DNA of 64,000 bases from contig JADEXA010000003.1 in NCBI GenBank assembly GCA_015207365.1, positions 1 to 64,000 on the forward strand, given 5' to 3'. Source of the stretch: Vacuolonema iberomarrocanum LEGE 07170. Lineage in GTDB: Bacteria; Cyanobacteriota; Cyanobacteriia; Elainellales; Elainellaceae. The notes below the pieces were generated by a model. It was not told the DNA's origin. It saw only the letters and a list, made by a program, of their open reading frames with translations, and made no database searches. Below are positions 33,379-41,867 of the stretch, one piece after another (position 1 is the first letter of the stretch; each line of letters begins with the position of its first letter). A program made the translations under genes and the position numbers.

Positions 33379-35808
33379 TTAGGGCGAGTCATGGAGTCGA
33401 GCAGCGGCGATCGCCACTTGTCCCAGCGACAAGCCCCCATCATTAGGCGGTACGGCTTGGGGAGTGAGTACCGTCAGTCCCTGTTGGCGCAATTGCTCTT
33501 GCACCGCGATCAGTAACACTTGATTCTGAAACACGCCGCCGGATAGCACGACTTGGCTGAGGTGATGGCGATTGGCTAACGTTACAGCTAGGTCGGAAAT
33601 GGCTTGTGCAAATCCCTGGTGGAAGCGAGCCGCAATAACCGACGTTTCTACCCCCTGCTGCAAGTCTTTCAATAGCTCTGGCCAGAGAGACTGGGCTGAG
33701 AGAATCATGGGGTTCTGATTGTAATGTAGCGCGAATGGATAAGGGGCTGCGCGAACTGCTTCGGGCTGAATTAAGGCTTCGAGTTCAATCGCTCCTTGCC
33801 CTTCATAGCTTGCTGTATCGCGACAACAGCCGACCGCTGCCGCCACCGCATCGAAAAGTCGTCCGGCGGAAGAAGCTAAGGGCGATCGCAACTGGGTCGT
33901 GAGCATCTGGTTGAGGAGCGATCGCGGCTGGGTTGCCAAGAACTTTACGATGTCCAAATCACCAAACTGATCGGTCAAGTCGTCCCAGTCCATCGCGGCC
34001 ATCAGTTGAGCATAGGTGTTGCGCCAGGGTTGTCGGGTGGCCTGGGCACCGCCCAACATTGCCATGGGTTCTAGGTGCGCGACCCGTTGGAAATCGCGGT
34101 AGTCGGCGACCAGAAACTCGCCGCCCCAGAGGGTATCATCGGCACCATAGCCCAGCCCATCCAGGGCAATGCCCAGCACGGGAGTGGTGTCGATGGGCAA
34201 CCCATGCTCGACCATGCAGGCAGCGATATGGGCATGGTGATGCTGAATGCTGTGAAGAGGCACGCTCTGCTCTTGCGCTAGCGTGTGGGCAAGTTGCGTC
34301 GAGCGATAGTCCGGGTGCAGGTCGGCGGCAATGGCGACGGGCTGATGCTCAAAAAGCTGCTGATACAACGCCAAAGTCTCTTCATAGGCCGCGAACGCCG
34401 TAGCCTCTTCCAAATCGCCCAAGTGCTGCGACAGAATCGCTTCTCCCCCATTCCCCAAGCAGAAGGTACTCTTGAGTTCACCCCCCATGGCGAGGATTGG
34501 TGGCATCTCCTCAAAGCCCACCGGAAGCTGGATGGGTTCAGGGGCATAGCCTCGGGCGCGTCGTAGGGTTTGTGGTTGCCCTGCCACCATGCGTACCACC
34601 GAGTCGTCAACGCGGTTCACAATCTCGCGATCGTGGAGCAGGAAGTAGGTGGCGATCGCCCCTAATTTCTCTCTCGCTGTCTCGTTGTCAATGCACTGCG
34701 GCTCATCCGACCGGTTCCCGCTCGTCAGCACGATGGGGCGGTTCATCCGCTTCAGCATCAAATGATGCAGCGGTGTGTAGGGCAGCATCACGCCGAGTGT
34801 GGAGAGATTGGGGGAGATGGCGGGGGATAGGGGTGGATGGGTAGCTGGGCGGATGGGTAGAGGGTGTGTCTGTGTGTGTTCAAGCGCCCCCTCACTCATC
34901 GCCTCATCGCCCCATCGCCCCATCCACTCCTTCCTGCTGAGCAACACAATCGGTGCAGCCGGACTTTCCAACAACGCCCGCTCCCCATCGGAAATGTCGC
35001 AGTAAGGCGCAATCACTGATAGGTCGCGCACCATCAGCGCAAAGGGCTTGTGGTAGCGGTGCTTGCGTTGACGCAGTTGATTGACTGCTGCATCGTTTGT
35101 GGCATCGCAGGCCAGGTGAATGCCACCGATGCCTTTGATGGCAACGATTTCGCCGCGCTGGATCAGGGTGCAAACCGCATCCACGTCATCCAGCATGGAG
35201 AACATATCGGCGACCACGGGCTTGCCATCGGCGCGTTCGAGCCAAGCTTTGGGACCACAGTGGTAGCAGGCGACGGGTTGCGCATGAAAGCGGCGGTTGA
35301 GCGGGTTGTCGTATTCCTTTTGGCAGTCGGGGCACATGGGGAAGGTGGCCATGCTGGTGTTGCCCCGGTCGTAGGGGATGGCACGAACAATGCTGAGGCG
35401 TGGACCGCAGTGGGTGCAGTTGGTGAAGGGATAGCGATAGAACCGTCCGAACGGATCGAGGGTATCGGATAGGCACTGCGGGCAGGTGGCGGCATCCGGC
35501 GCAATGTTTGTACGAACTTGGCCGGGGCGACTCGGTGTAATCTCGAATTCGGTTTGGGGGATGGTGGCGATCGCCACATCCTGCCGCTGAATCGACTCAA
35601 TTTTGGCCAAGGGCGGTGCACTGGGTTGCAATTTCTCAACAAACTGCTCCACCTGCTGGGCGGTTCCGGCTACTCGAATCACCACTCCAGCGGCATCGTT
35701 GTACACACTGCCGCGCAAGTGATGCGTTAGGGCTAACTGATACACCATTGGCCGGAAGCCAACACCCTGCACCGTGCCTTTTACCCGAATCTCAGCCGCT
35801 GTTTCCAT
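33379..35808 (-). CDS. hypF: HypF, carbamoyltransferase
   Basis: 809 residues from the ATG at 35808 (METAAEIRVKGTVQGVGFRP), chosen for the canonical acylphosphatase N-terminus. Domains in order: acylphosphatase (about 1-95), two zinc fingers (CPQC...CTHC, then CPDC...CYHC; about 110-185), YrdC-like domain (about 200-390), and the Kae1-like carbamoyltransferase domain (about 400-800) with HPDYRST and HHHAHIAACM. It transfers carbamoyl from carbamoyl phosphate to HypE. An unusual Pro/His-rich insertion, read from low-complexity DNA at 34797-34925, sits near the end of the YrdC-like domain, before NLSTLGVMLPYTP. Catalytic motifs are intact, so it probably works. Confidence 0.96.
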   Translation of the reverse strand: METAAEIRVKGTVQGVGFRPMVYQLALTHHLRGSVYNDAAGVVIRVAGTAQQVEQFVEKLQPSAPPLAKIESIQRQDVAIATIPQTEFEITPSRPGQVRTNIAPDAATCPQCLSDTLDPFGRFYRYPFTNCTHCGPRLSIVRAIPYDRGNTSMATFPMCPDCQKEYDNPLNRRFHAQPVACYHCGPKAWLERADGKPVVADMFSMLDDVDAVCTLIQRGEIVAIKGIGGIHLACDATNDAAVNQLRQRKHRYHKPFALMVRDLSVIAPYCDISDGERALLESPAAPIVLLSRKEWMGRWGDEAMSEGALEHTQTHPLPIRPATHPPLSPAISPNLSTLGVMLPYTPLHHLMLKRMNRPIVLTSGNRSDEPQCIDNETAREKLGAIATYFLLHDREIVNRVDDSVVRMVAGQPQTLRRARGYAPEPIQLPVGFEEMPPILAMGGELKSTFCLGNGGEAILSQHLGDLEEATAFAAYEETLALYQQLFEHQPVAIAADLHPDYRSTQLAHTLAQEQSVPLHSIQHHHAHIAACMVEHGLPIDTTPVLGIALDGLGYGADDTLWGGEFLVADYRDFQRVAHLEPMAMLGGAQATRQPWRNTYAQLMAAMDWDDLTDQFGDLDIVKFLATQPRSLLNQMLTTQLRSPLASSAGRLFDAVAAAVGCCRDTASYEGQGAIELEALIQPEAVRAAPYPFALHYNQNPMILSAQSLWPELLKDLQQGVETSVIAARFHQGFAQAISDLAVTLANRHHLSQVVLSGGVFQNQVLLIAVQEQLRQQGLTVLTPQAVPPNDGGLSLGQVAIAAARLHDSP

Positions 35809-35888
35809 ACCTGTGGATTTTGCGACCTCTGAAGGTTTTTCGGATGGATAAATTGATCTGGAAAGATTTGCCACCATTGGAGCTTTGC

Positions 35889-37118
35889 CTATTGGCCCTC
35901 CAAATGCCACACCATGACGCGGTTATTGCCCGAATCCGCGATTACTACCATGGTGCCACACACGTAGATGCCGTAGGGCCAACAAAAACTATCTCTTAAG
36001 GCGGAGCCGTAGCTGCGGTTTTCTCCCTTTTGGCGATAGGTGACTTGTCCCGAAAGACCATCTGCCGGAGCGTCGTGGAGCGCTTCCCAGTCCAGTTGAT
36101 CGCGATGCCATCCAATCAGGCGGGAGTTGGCCGTGTCGGCAGCAATCAACCAATCGCCAGCGGCAGCGACCCCATAGGGCATACTGAAGCTGCGATCGCT
36201 CGGGAAGTACTCTCCGCGATTCAGCTCCACCGCTTGAACATCGGCTTGTCCCAAAATGACCTGACAAGGCGCGTTGTTTTGCTCAGGAATGCCCTGCCAA
36301 ATCATCAGTCGATTGTTTCCGGCATCGGCCAGCACCAAGTTGCCATGCCATAGGGTCAAGCTATGGGGCCAGCGCATGCTCGAAGCCGTTGGCGACCCGC
36401 CATCGTTTTCATTGCGGGTGGTGAAGGTGTCTTGCCCCAGAACGCCATCCGCAGGCTGTCCATTACTGGTCGGAATGCTATTCCACACCAGAACGCGGCG
36501 ATTGCCTGTGTCGGTGACATACAGCTTGCCGTCATGGAAGAAAACGCCATAGGGCCAGTGCAATGTACTGGCGGTGGGTTCATCCTCTCCCCGGTTGGGC
36601 AAGTTCTGAGCAAAATCAGCTTGTCCCAAAACGACATCGGCAGGCACATGGCTATCGGTGGGAACCTGATGCCAAATCAACACGCGATGATTCCAGGCGT
36701 CGCCAACGGCCATGCCATCGCCACAGGCACAAATTCCAGTGGGGACAGCTACGCTACTCGCTGTTGGGTCACCCTTCGCGTTTTGCCCTTCGTGCTCAAA
36801 GTCCGGTTGCCCAATTACCCAGTCTGCCGCTTGCCCGTCTGTGGTGGGGAGCGATCGCCAACCCAGCAAGCGATGGTGCCCGGTATCCGCAACCCAAAGC
36901 GGGCCTGTGGCTGAGAACAAACATGCCCCACGCGGCCCAAACATCGTATCGGCAGCTGGAGCCAAAGGTGCAGCCATCCAGGAGAGGTCGTGGCCTGCTC
37001 CAAGAATTCTCACGGCAGTATCTTCGCTGGCGGTCGATTGCTTAAAAGGAAGTTGTGGAGCAACGTCCCCTTGCGGACTTCGCTGGGGCGCAAAGGATTT
37101 GACAACTAAAGAGGTCAT
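35889..37118 (-). CDS. NHL-repeat beta-propeller protein of the extended hyp operon
   Basis: 409 residues from the ATG at 37118; an upstream start at 37193 would run into the palindromic element. It contains five or six NHL repeats (pattern LWVADTGHHRLLGW, VLIWHQVPTD, LYVTDTGNRRVLVW, LVLADAGNNRLMIW, VVIADSGNNRVMVW), a propeller of protein-interaction type with no signal peptide. In Nostoc sp. PCC 7120 an NHL-repeat gene (alr0693) occupies the same place before hypF. The proposed role, from that literature, is in maturation of the uptake hydrogenase, probably of the small subunit. That role is not proven. Confidence 0.9.
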   Translation of the reverse strand: MTSLVVKSFAPQRSPQGDVAPQLPFKQSTASEDTAVRILGAGHDLSWMAAPLAPAADTMFGPRGACLFSATGPLWVADTGHHRLLGWRSLPTTDGQAADWVIGQPDFEHEGQNAKGDPTASSVAVPTGICACGDGMAVGDAWNHRVLIWHQVPTDSHVPADVVLGQADFAQNLPNRGEDEPTASTLHWPYGVFFHDGKLYVTDTGNRRVLVWNSIPTSNGQPADGVLGQDTFTTRNENDGGSPTASSMRWPHSLTLWHGNLVLADAGNNRLMIWQGIPEQNNAPCQVILGQADVQAVELNRGEYFPSDRSFSMPYGVAAAGDWLIAADTANSRLIGWHRDQLDWEALHDAPADGLSGQVTYRQKGENRSYGSALRDSFCWPYGIYVCGTMVVIADSGNNRVMVWHLEGQ

Positions 37119-37173
37119 AAATCGTGCGTATGTGGATAACGGTTTTGAATTGGCCGGGAGAGCAACTGGTGTA

Positions 37174-37330
37174 AGAGTAAGTAGGGTGGGCATTGCCCAC
37201 CACAGTGCAGTTACTTGTTAATTGCAGGGTCGAAAGTTGTTGTCGAAAGTAAGTTTTGAAGGGGCGATCGCTTCCATTGATTGTCCAACATGGTTGAGTG
37301 GTGGGCAATGCCCACCCTACATGCTTACTC
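37174..37330. repeat. Palindromic element with terminal inverted repeats of about 30 bp
   Basis: GTAGGGTGGGCATTGCCCAC (37181-37200) at the left is inverted at 37301-37320. AGAGTAAG/CTTACTCT words extend the match outward to 37174 and 37330. Each arm is itself self-complementary. It fills the spacer between the NHL and NifU-Rieske genes, and the right arm covers the stop codon of the NifU-Rieske gene (37325-37327). A HIP1 octamer lies between the arms. Confidence 0.88.
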
Positions 37331-38161
37331 TAGCTGGACGAAGACCTGGCCGTTGGTGACTTTGACAGGATACGGGCGTAAGGGAACGGCAGGGGCAGTC
37401 AAACAGTTTCCGGTGGCCAATTCAAAGCGGAAGCCGTGGTAAGGACAGGTCAAAACGCCATCCTCACATGCGCCTCCATCAATAGGAACGCCCAGATGGC
37501 TGCAAGCATTGTGAAAACAGCTCACCGTTTCCCCTTGCCGACTGAGCAATAGCTTGTGCCCTTCCAGCTTCAGATCCAAGACGCCCTGCTCGGGAATTTC
37601 TGCCAAGGAGGTGACCAAGCGCCAGTCGGGTTCAAGGGTAGTTTCTGAGGATAGGATGACAGGTTGATAGGCCACCTCCACCACATGCTCGATCTCAGGA
37701 CAGTGACGTTTGATCGCGGTTTCAACGGCTTCAGAAAGTGTCAGTTGCGATGCAGGACAATGGCTACAGGCTCCTACCAGCCTAACTTCAACCGTATCGG
37801 GCAAGCGGATCGAGACTAGCTCAATATCACCCTCATGCCCTTGCAGACCAGGCCGCACTTCGTCTAGTGCTTGCTGCAATCGCTGCTGCAAGGACGGCGC
37901 TTTGACTAGGTCGTGATAGCGCAACAGCCCATAAACGACTTCGTCCTGGGTTGCATTTCGCAATGCTTCCATCGCCTCTTGTTTGACGCTACGAATCAAC
38001 CGCGTCAGCGCCTCTTTGTGCAACGTTTCGATTGCTTGCTTGAGGTGCTCGACGACTTGCTGTTGGCTACTATCCCATTGCTCAACAATGGCTTCATAGC
38101 GCTGAATATCGTCTACTAGCTCACTGAGAGACCGGGTCGGTGGAGGCGGAGCCTGAACCAT
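37325..38161 (-). CDS. NifU-like/Rieske fusion protein of the extended hyp operon
   Basis: 278 residues. Residues 1-100 are helical. Residues about 95-165 are a NifU C-terminal (Nfu) domain with GACSHCPAS; Cys132 and Cys135 form the CxxC that carries a labile [4Fe-4S] in Nfu proteins. Residues about 180-278 are a ferredoxin-type Rieske domain with complete ligands: Cys220-x-His222 and Cys239-x-x-His242. Nostoc alr0692 is the equivalent NifU-like gene in the extended hyp operon, and similar genes accompany high-affinity hydrogenases in actinobacteria. It could deliver FeS clusters to HupS or pass electrons from it. The start is 10 bp downstream of the 74-residue membrane protein. Confidence 0.93.
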   Translation of the reverse strand: MVQAPPPPTRSLSELVDDIQRYEAIVEQWDSSQQQVVEHLKQAIETLHKEALTRLIRSVKQEAMEALRNATQDEVVYGLLRYHDLVKAPSLQQRLQQALDEVRPGLQGHEGDIELVSIRLPDTVEVRLVGACSHCPASQLTLSEAVETAIKRHCPEIEHVVEVAYQPVILSSETTLEPDWRLVTSLAEIPEQGVLDLKLEGHKLLLSRQGETVSCFHNACSHLGVPIDGGACEDGVLTCPYHGFRFELATGNCLTAPAVPLRPYPVKVTNGQVFVQLE

Positions 38162-38171
38162 ATTTCTTCTC

Positions 38172-38396
38172 CTACTTCATCTTGACGTCTTTCAGCAGGA
38201 AGGGCATGACAAACCCGGTGACGATACTTGACAATGCGATCGTCGTGACCAAATTCAAGCCAAAGTGATGCAACCCAGCTAACAAAATTACACCCAGTGC
38301 GACACCCATTGCGGTTTCGCGAGCGAAGTATCCGGGATTGCGCAATAGCTTGCCTTTGAATAGCAGCTTGCTAGAAAACCAACCGACTTCTAACAC
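38172..38396 (-). CDS. Small membrane protein of the extended hyp operon (74 residues)
   Basis: A 74-residue protein with two predicted membrane helices (about 28-46, AMGVALGVILLAGLHHFGL, and 47-67, LVTTIALSSIVTGFVMPFLL) and a Lys-ended tail. GGAG lies just upstream of its ATG. Its place next to the NifU-Rieske gene matches the short genes asr0689/asr0690 of Nostoc sp. PCC 7120. HupSL of this type has no cytochrome b partner, so small membrane proteins could anchor it or pass electrons to the quinone pool; this is inference. Confidence 0.85.
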   Translation of the reverse strand: MLEVGWFSSKLLFKGKLLRNPGYFARETAMGVALGVILLAGLHHFGLNLVTTIALSSIVTGFVMPFLLKDVKMK

Positions 38397-38515
38397 AGGA
38401 GTCTCCTTATTATTTCAGTGGGGAACGAACAAAATGGAACAAACCGACCGTTCAAAATTACGCCTGTTCATGGTGCTTATGTTTTTTCCTGTAGGCGCAA
38501 TTTTTGCTACAGGGG

Positions 38516-38779
38516 CTAAGCCAAGCCAAAGGCAATCAGGGCTAGACCGAGCGTTGCTGCCGGGATAATGGCTGCTGGACCATAGAGGCCGCCGATCATA
38601 GCCGATAGACGTAGCCCTAGGTCTTTACCCGCGAGAATGACACCACCCAGCGCACCGCCAATGATAGAAAAGGCGATCGCAATCAATAGCCATACGGCTC
38701 CTGTCGCTAAAGTGATTTGTTGATTGATAAAGTCGTGAAAAAATCCCTGTAGGAGAGGGTCATTTAGAATCTCTTGCAT
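38516..38779 (-). CDS. Small membrane protein of the extended hyp operon (87 residues)
   Basis: An 87-residue protein with an amphipathic N-terminus (MQEILNDPLLQGFFHDFINQ) and two hydrophobic helices (about 24-52, Gly-rich, LLIAIAFSIIGGALGGVILA, and 64-85, GLYGPAAIIPAATLGLALIA). It belongs to the same short-membrane-protein group as the gene downstream. The 119-bp gap to that gene holds a 7-bp hairpin (CCTGTAG at 38488-38494, CTACAGG at 38507-38513) that could be an attenuation or processing site. It is 53 bp downstream of the TPR gene. Confidence 0.82.
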   Translation of the reverse strand: MQEILNDPLLQGFFHDFINQQITLATGAVWLLIAIAFSIIGGALGGVILAGKDLGLRLSAMIGGLYGPAAIIPAATLGLALIAFGLA

Positions 38780-38832
38780 TGTGAACCTCGCATAATGTCC
38801 AATTCGCTAACCGTTAGAATCAAGCGCTAGCG

Positions 38833-39816
38833 CTAACCCACTACTTCAGAGGGTGCTGATACTGACGACAGGGCCTCGCGGACTTGTCGCACTGTTTCGG
38901 CTTGTGAGAGCTGACCATAGGTCATAAAAATCCCTTCGGCTTCTTGGTAGTGGGCGTCAGCTTGGGTGAGATGTTGGGGATTTCCCTCTTCAGGGTTCTC
39001 CAAGTCATCTGGCAGATTCACCAACACATTGGCTCGATTTGCCAGCGTGTGGGCATAGGCCAAGGGAGTATCCTGCGCCGTGCGAACCTTCAGGGCTTCA
39101 TCGTAGGCGGCTAATGCCCGTAAGTTGTTATCAACAGGATGGGTACTGGGTAGATACTGCAGGGCATTGCCCAGATTGTTCTGGAGCATGGCGTATTCAC
39201 TCGGATGGTCGATCAGAGTGATAGACTGTAACGCCTCCTCAAAGGTTTGCACCGCGATCGCTTGCTTGAGGTCATCGCGACCCGTTCTGGAGGTCATCGA
39301 GAGATAGGCGATCGCAATATTGTTTTGCAAGATGGCATATTCCTGGGGATAGCGTTTCCCCGTGAATACATCCAGCGCTTGCTGATAGAGATGAATGCAA
39401 TCGGCCAATTGTGCTCGGTGATAGGGCACCAGAGATTGCATCACCAGACCTAGATTCATCTGAGTTTCAGCCCTTTCCTCGGGAGACCCGTGCTGGGTTA
39501 ACACTGGGAGGGCTGCCTCATATAACTCTTTTGCTTCCAACAGACGATTGGGACCTTCTTCTGGCAGCGATCGCAATACCGTTGCCTTACCTGCAAGGGC
39601 TCGCGCCTTCAGCAACGGATAGGCATTACCGCACTGCTCCATCGCATGGTCATACAGCAAAATCGCTTGATTTAAGGGATGGCCACTACTGGGCTTATGT
39701 TGTAGCCGAGTTGCCATCTCCAAGAGCATTTCAATCTTTTCAATGGGGGTTGCATTCTCGGAATCGAGAGCTTCGATCGCAACCTTAACGGCTGCATCTG
39801 TCAGGCTATTGGTCAC
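38833..39816 (-). CDS. TPR protein leading the extended hyp operon
   Basis: 327 residues, start GTG at 39816 with AAGGAG 12 bases upstream. It contains TPR-like helical pairs (ERAETQMNLGLVMQSLVPYHRA, QEYAILQNNIAIAYLSMTSR, SEYAMLQNNLGNALQYLPS, LAYAHTLANRANVLVNLPDD) of the type found in cyanobacterial alr0691-like proteins. In Nostoc the TPR gene follows the two small genes; here it precedes them. The likely role is a scaffold for hydrogenase maturation. It is the first gene of an 11-gene - strand run ending with hypB, so its upstream region probably carries the operon promoter. Confidence 0.88.
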   Translation of the reverse strand: MTNSLTDAAVKVAIEALDSENATPIEKIEMLLEMATRLQHKPSSGHPLNQAILLYDHAMEQCGNAYPLLKARALAGKATVLRSLPEEGPNRLLEAKELYEAALPVLTQHGSPEERAETQMNLGLVMQSLVPYHRAQLADCIHLYQQALDVFTGKRYPQEYAILQNNIAIAYLSMTSRTGRDDLKQAIAVQTFEEALQSITLIDHPSEYAMLQNNLGNALQYLPSTHPVDNNLRALAAYDEALKVRTAQDTPLAYAHTLANRANVLVNLPDDLENPEEGNPQHLTQADAHYQEAEGIFMTYGQLSQAETVRQVREALSSVSAPSEVVG

Positions 39817-39908
39817 AAATCAATCATGCTCCTTATCGAGGGGTTGCCGCTAGTTATGTGGATTAAGCAAGCAGCCGAGGCTCAAAAGAGTTCAGATTTA
39901 TGCAGCAT

Positions 39909-39938
39909 ATCGACCAAATAAGAAATTACTTGGTCGAT
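39909..39938. promoter_or_regulatory. 9-bp inverted repeat upstream of the extended hyp operon
   Basis: ATCGACCAA (39909-39917) is perfectly inverted as TTGGTCGAT (39930-39938), 93 bp upstream of the TPR start. The arms are 21 bp apart centre to centre, two helix turns, as expected for a dimeric regulator. No known consensus matched. Confidence 0.5.
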
Positions 39939-40111
39939 TTCTCATTTTCTTAATATTTAGGATACAAAAGACAAAATTGCTCCTGAGAAGGTTGATGCTT
40001 GTCAATCTTAAAAAAAACAAAATAAGCACCAGAAAAAAATAAATTTGAGTGCGGTGTAGACGCGTAATTGTGAGTGTATTTGGCGATTGCTACTGATGTT
40101 GTTGAGTTTGA

Positions 40112-40130
40112 TTCTCAATTTTATTGAGAA
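40112..40130. promoter_or_regulatory. 8-bp palindrome TTCTCAAT-N3-ATTGAGAA
   Basis: A perfect inverted repeat (40112-40119, 40123-40130) with a TTT loop in the hyp/hup divergent region. It could be an operator or hairpin. A TTGA word lies just before it (40102-40105). Confidence 0.45.
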
Positions 40131-40516
40131 AGTCTTTTCCTTGTTGACTTCACGACTGACTCGGCCAAGATAAGGCTATGCGTTACTAGATAGCTGTTTC
40201 CGCCGTCAAATCTAGATCACAGGCGTGGATATTTTGAAGTTGCTTAGCCTGAGATTTACTAGACTCGGAATAACGAGCTTAGTAAGTTGCATCTGAATAG
40301 CCGATAACGCCAATATCTAACAGTAAATAAACAATAGTTTTGTTGTTTTAAGCGTTCTATTTTGTCTGAATTCGCTTTATTTCATTACCTGAGTCATCCG
40401 ACGTTTAATAAACAACTGAAAGATTGTTTATTTCTGTTCTTTAATAGAGTCTCTCAGATTTCTAATTGAGAATGTGAGAGATTTCTAACGTTGCTCGATG
40501 CTAATTCTTAATGTGT

Positions 40517-40570
40517 GTAAAGAAGCTTACATCTGAGATAAGTCTCTAAATCCCTTGCTGTGATATAAAT
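40517..40570 (+). promoter_or_regulatory. Candidate NtcA site and -10 element upstream of hupS
   Basis: GTA-AAGAAGCT-TAC at 40517-40530 fits the NtcA consensus GTAN8TAC exactly. A TATAAA hexamer at 40564-40569 could be its -10 element. The site centre would be about 52 bp upstream of the inferred start, further than the usual -41. NtcA control of hupSL is documented in several cyanobacteria. By chance one such site is expected per about 4 kb. Confidence 0.45.
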
Positions 40571-40794
40571 CCATGTTTTCCCAAAAATAGATGTTATACA
40601 TTTGCTTGTTGGCAGCATCTAAAGAAGTGTAACGAAGTCTAACTAAATGGTTAGGGTTGTCGTTTTTCTCAACATAGGATCTATGTCCACCATAGAGTTA
40701 TCCATGGTATATCGGTACTCTGTGGATTCAAGTGAGCAACTTCAGGAACAAGAGAATCTTGCGAAAACAATTTTCTTACGAACTGAGGTAACTC

Positions 40795-41757
40795 ATGGCT
40801 AATGTGTTGTGGCTCCAGGGCGGTGCCTGTTCTGGAAACACCATGTCGTTTTTAAACGCGGAAGAACCCAGCGTTTGTGACTTGGTGACCGACTTTGGCA
40901 TCAATGTGCTCTGGCATCCATCCCTAGGGATGGAACTGGGCGATAATTTACAGCGCTTGCTGCGCAACTGTATTTCAGGCGAAACCGACCTCGATATCCT
41001 CGTGTTTGAAGGGTCAATTGTGAATGCGCCCAACGGCACGGGTGCATGGAATCGCTTTGCCGATCGCCCCATGAAGGATTGGGTGCAGGAACTAGCGGGT
41101 GTTGCGAAGTTTGTGGTGGCCGTCGGCGACTGCGCGACTTGGGGTGGCATCCCAGCAATGGCTCCGAACCCAAGTGAATCGGAAGGCTTGCAGTTCCTCA
41201 AGCGGGATGCCGGAGGCTTCCTGGGAACCGACTACCAGTCTCAAGCGGGCTTCCCTGTGATCAACATTCCCGGCTGTCCAGCTCACCCCGACTGGATTAC
41301 GCAGATTCTGGTGGCGATCGCCACGGGGCGTCTGGACGACATTACATTGGATGAGTTTAATCGTCCCCAGACCTTCTTCAAGAGCTTTACCCAGACAGGC
41401 TGTACCCGCAATATTCACTTTGCTTACAAATCATCTAGCGATGAATTTAGTCAGCGTACAGGCTGTCTGTTCTATGACCTAGGCTGCCGGGGCCCGATGA
41501 CCCACTCGTCCTGCAACCGCATTCTGTGGAACCGCGTATCGTCTAAAACTCGTGCGGGTATGCCTTGCCTGGGTTGTACCGAGCCAGAGTTTCCCTTCCA
41601 TGACTTGGCACCGGGTACCGTCTTTAAAACGCAAACCATCATGGGGGTTCCCAAAGAACTGCCCACAGGCGTTAACAAAAAAGATTATGCCCTGCTCACC
41701 GTTGTCGCCAAGGACGCGATGCCAGCCTGGGCCGAAGATGACATTTTCACGGTGTAA
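40795..41757 (+). CDS. hupS: HupS, uptake [NiFe]-hydrogenase small subunit
   Basis: 320 residues, ATG preceded by TGAGG. The N-terminus MANVLWLQGGACSGNTMSFL is that of cyanobacterial HupS and lacks the twin-arginine signal of membrane-bound group-1 enzymes. Cys of the proximal, medial and distal FeS clusters are visible: GGACSG, GDCATW, NIPGCPAHPDW, then TGCTRNIHF, GCLFYDLGCRGP, HSSCNRILWN and GMPCLGCTEPEFP. It carries electrons from the NiFe site of HupL. It is separated from hupL by 110 bp containing a hairpin. With HupL it re-oxidises H2, classically that released by nitrogenase, though no nif gene lies here. Confidence 0.97.
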   Translation: MANVLWLQGGACSGNTMSFLNAEEPSVCDLVTDFGINVLWHPSLGMELGDNLQRLLRNCISGETDLDILVFEGSIVNAPNGTGAWNRFADRPMKDWVQELAGVAKFVVAVGDCATWGGIPAMAPNPSESEGLQFLKRDAGGFLGTDYQSQAGFPVINIPGCPAHPDWITQILVAIATGRLDDITLDEFNRPQTFFKSFTQTGCTRNIHFAYKSSSDEFSQRTGCLFYDLGCRGPMTHSSCNRILWNRVSSKTRAGMPCLGCTEPEFPFHDLAPGTVFKTQTIMGVPKELPTGVNKKDYALLTVVAKDAMPAWAEDDIFTV

Positions 41758-41790
41758 GTCGAGAGCTTGCAGTGTCTTGTAGCTCTGTTG

Positions 41791-41816
41791 GATGCGTTGG
41801 CGATCGCTAACGCATC
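41791..41816. promoter_or_regulatory. Hairpin in the hupS-hupL spacer
   Basis: GATGCGTT (41791-41798) pairs with AACGCATC (41809-41816); the loop is itself a near-palindromic HIP1 site, so the stem can be almost complete. A hairpin between hupS and hupL has been described in other cyanobacteria and proposed to stabilise or tune the transcript. Confidence 0.6.
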
Positions 41817-41867
41817 ACCTTCAAGCTTCATCTAATCATTGTTCATTCAAGTTATCCATCCAGATTC

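Larger units (their letters stand above)
39817..40794. other. AT-rich divergent spacer between hyp and hup operons
   Basis: 978 bp without a supported gene. It is much more AT-rich than the flanks and lacks HIP1. It contains two palindromes and a GTA-N8-TAC site, listed separately. Its size suits a long, regulated upstream region or untranslated leader of hupS; known cyanobacterial hupSL promoters are also long. A small RNA is possible but no terminator supports one. Confidence 0.75.
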
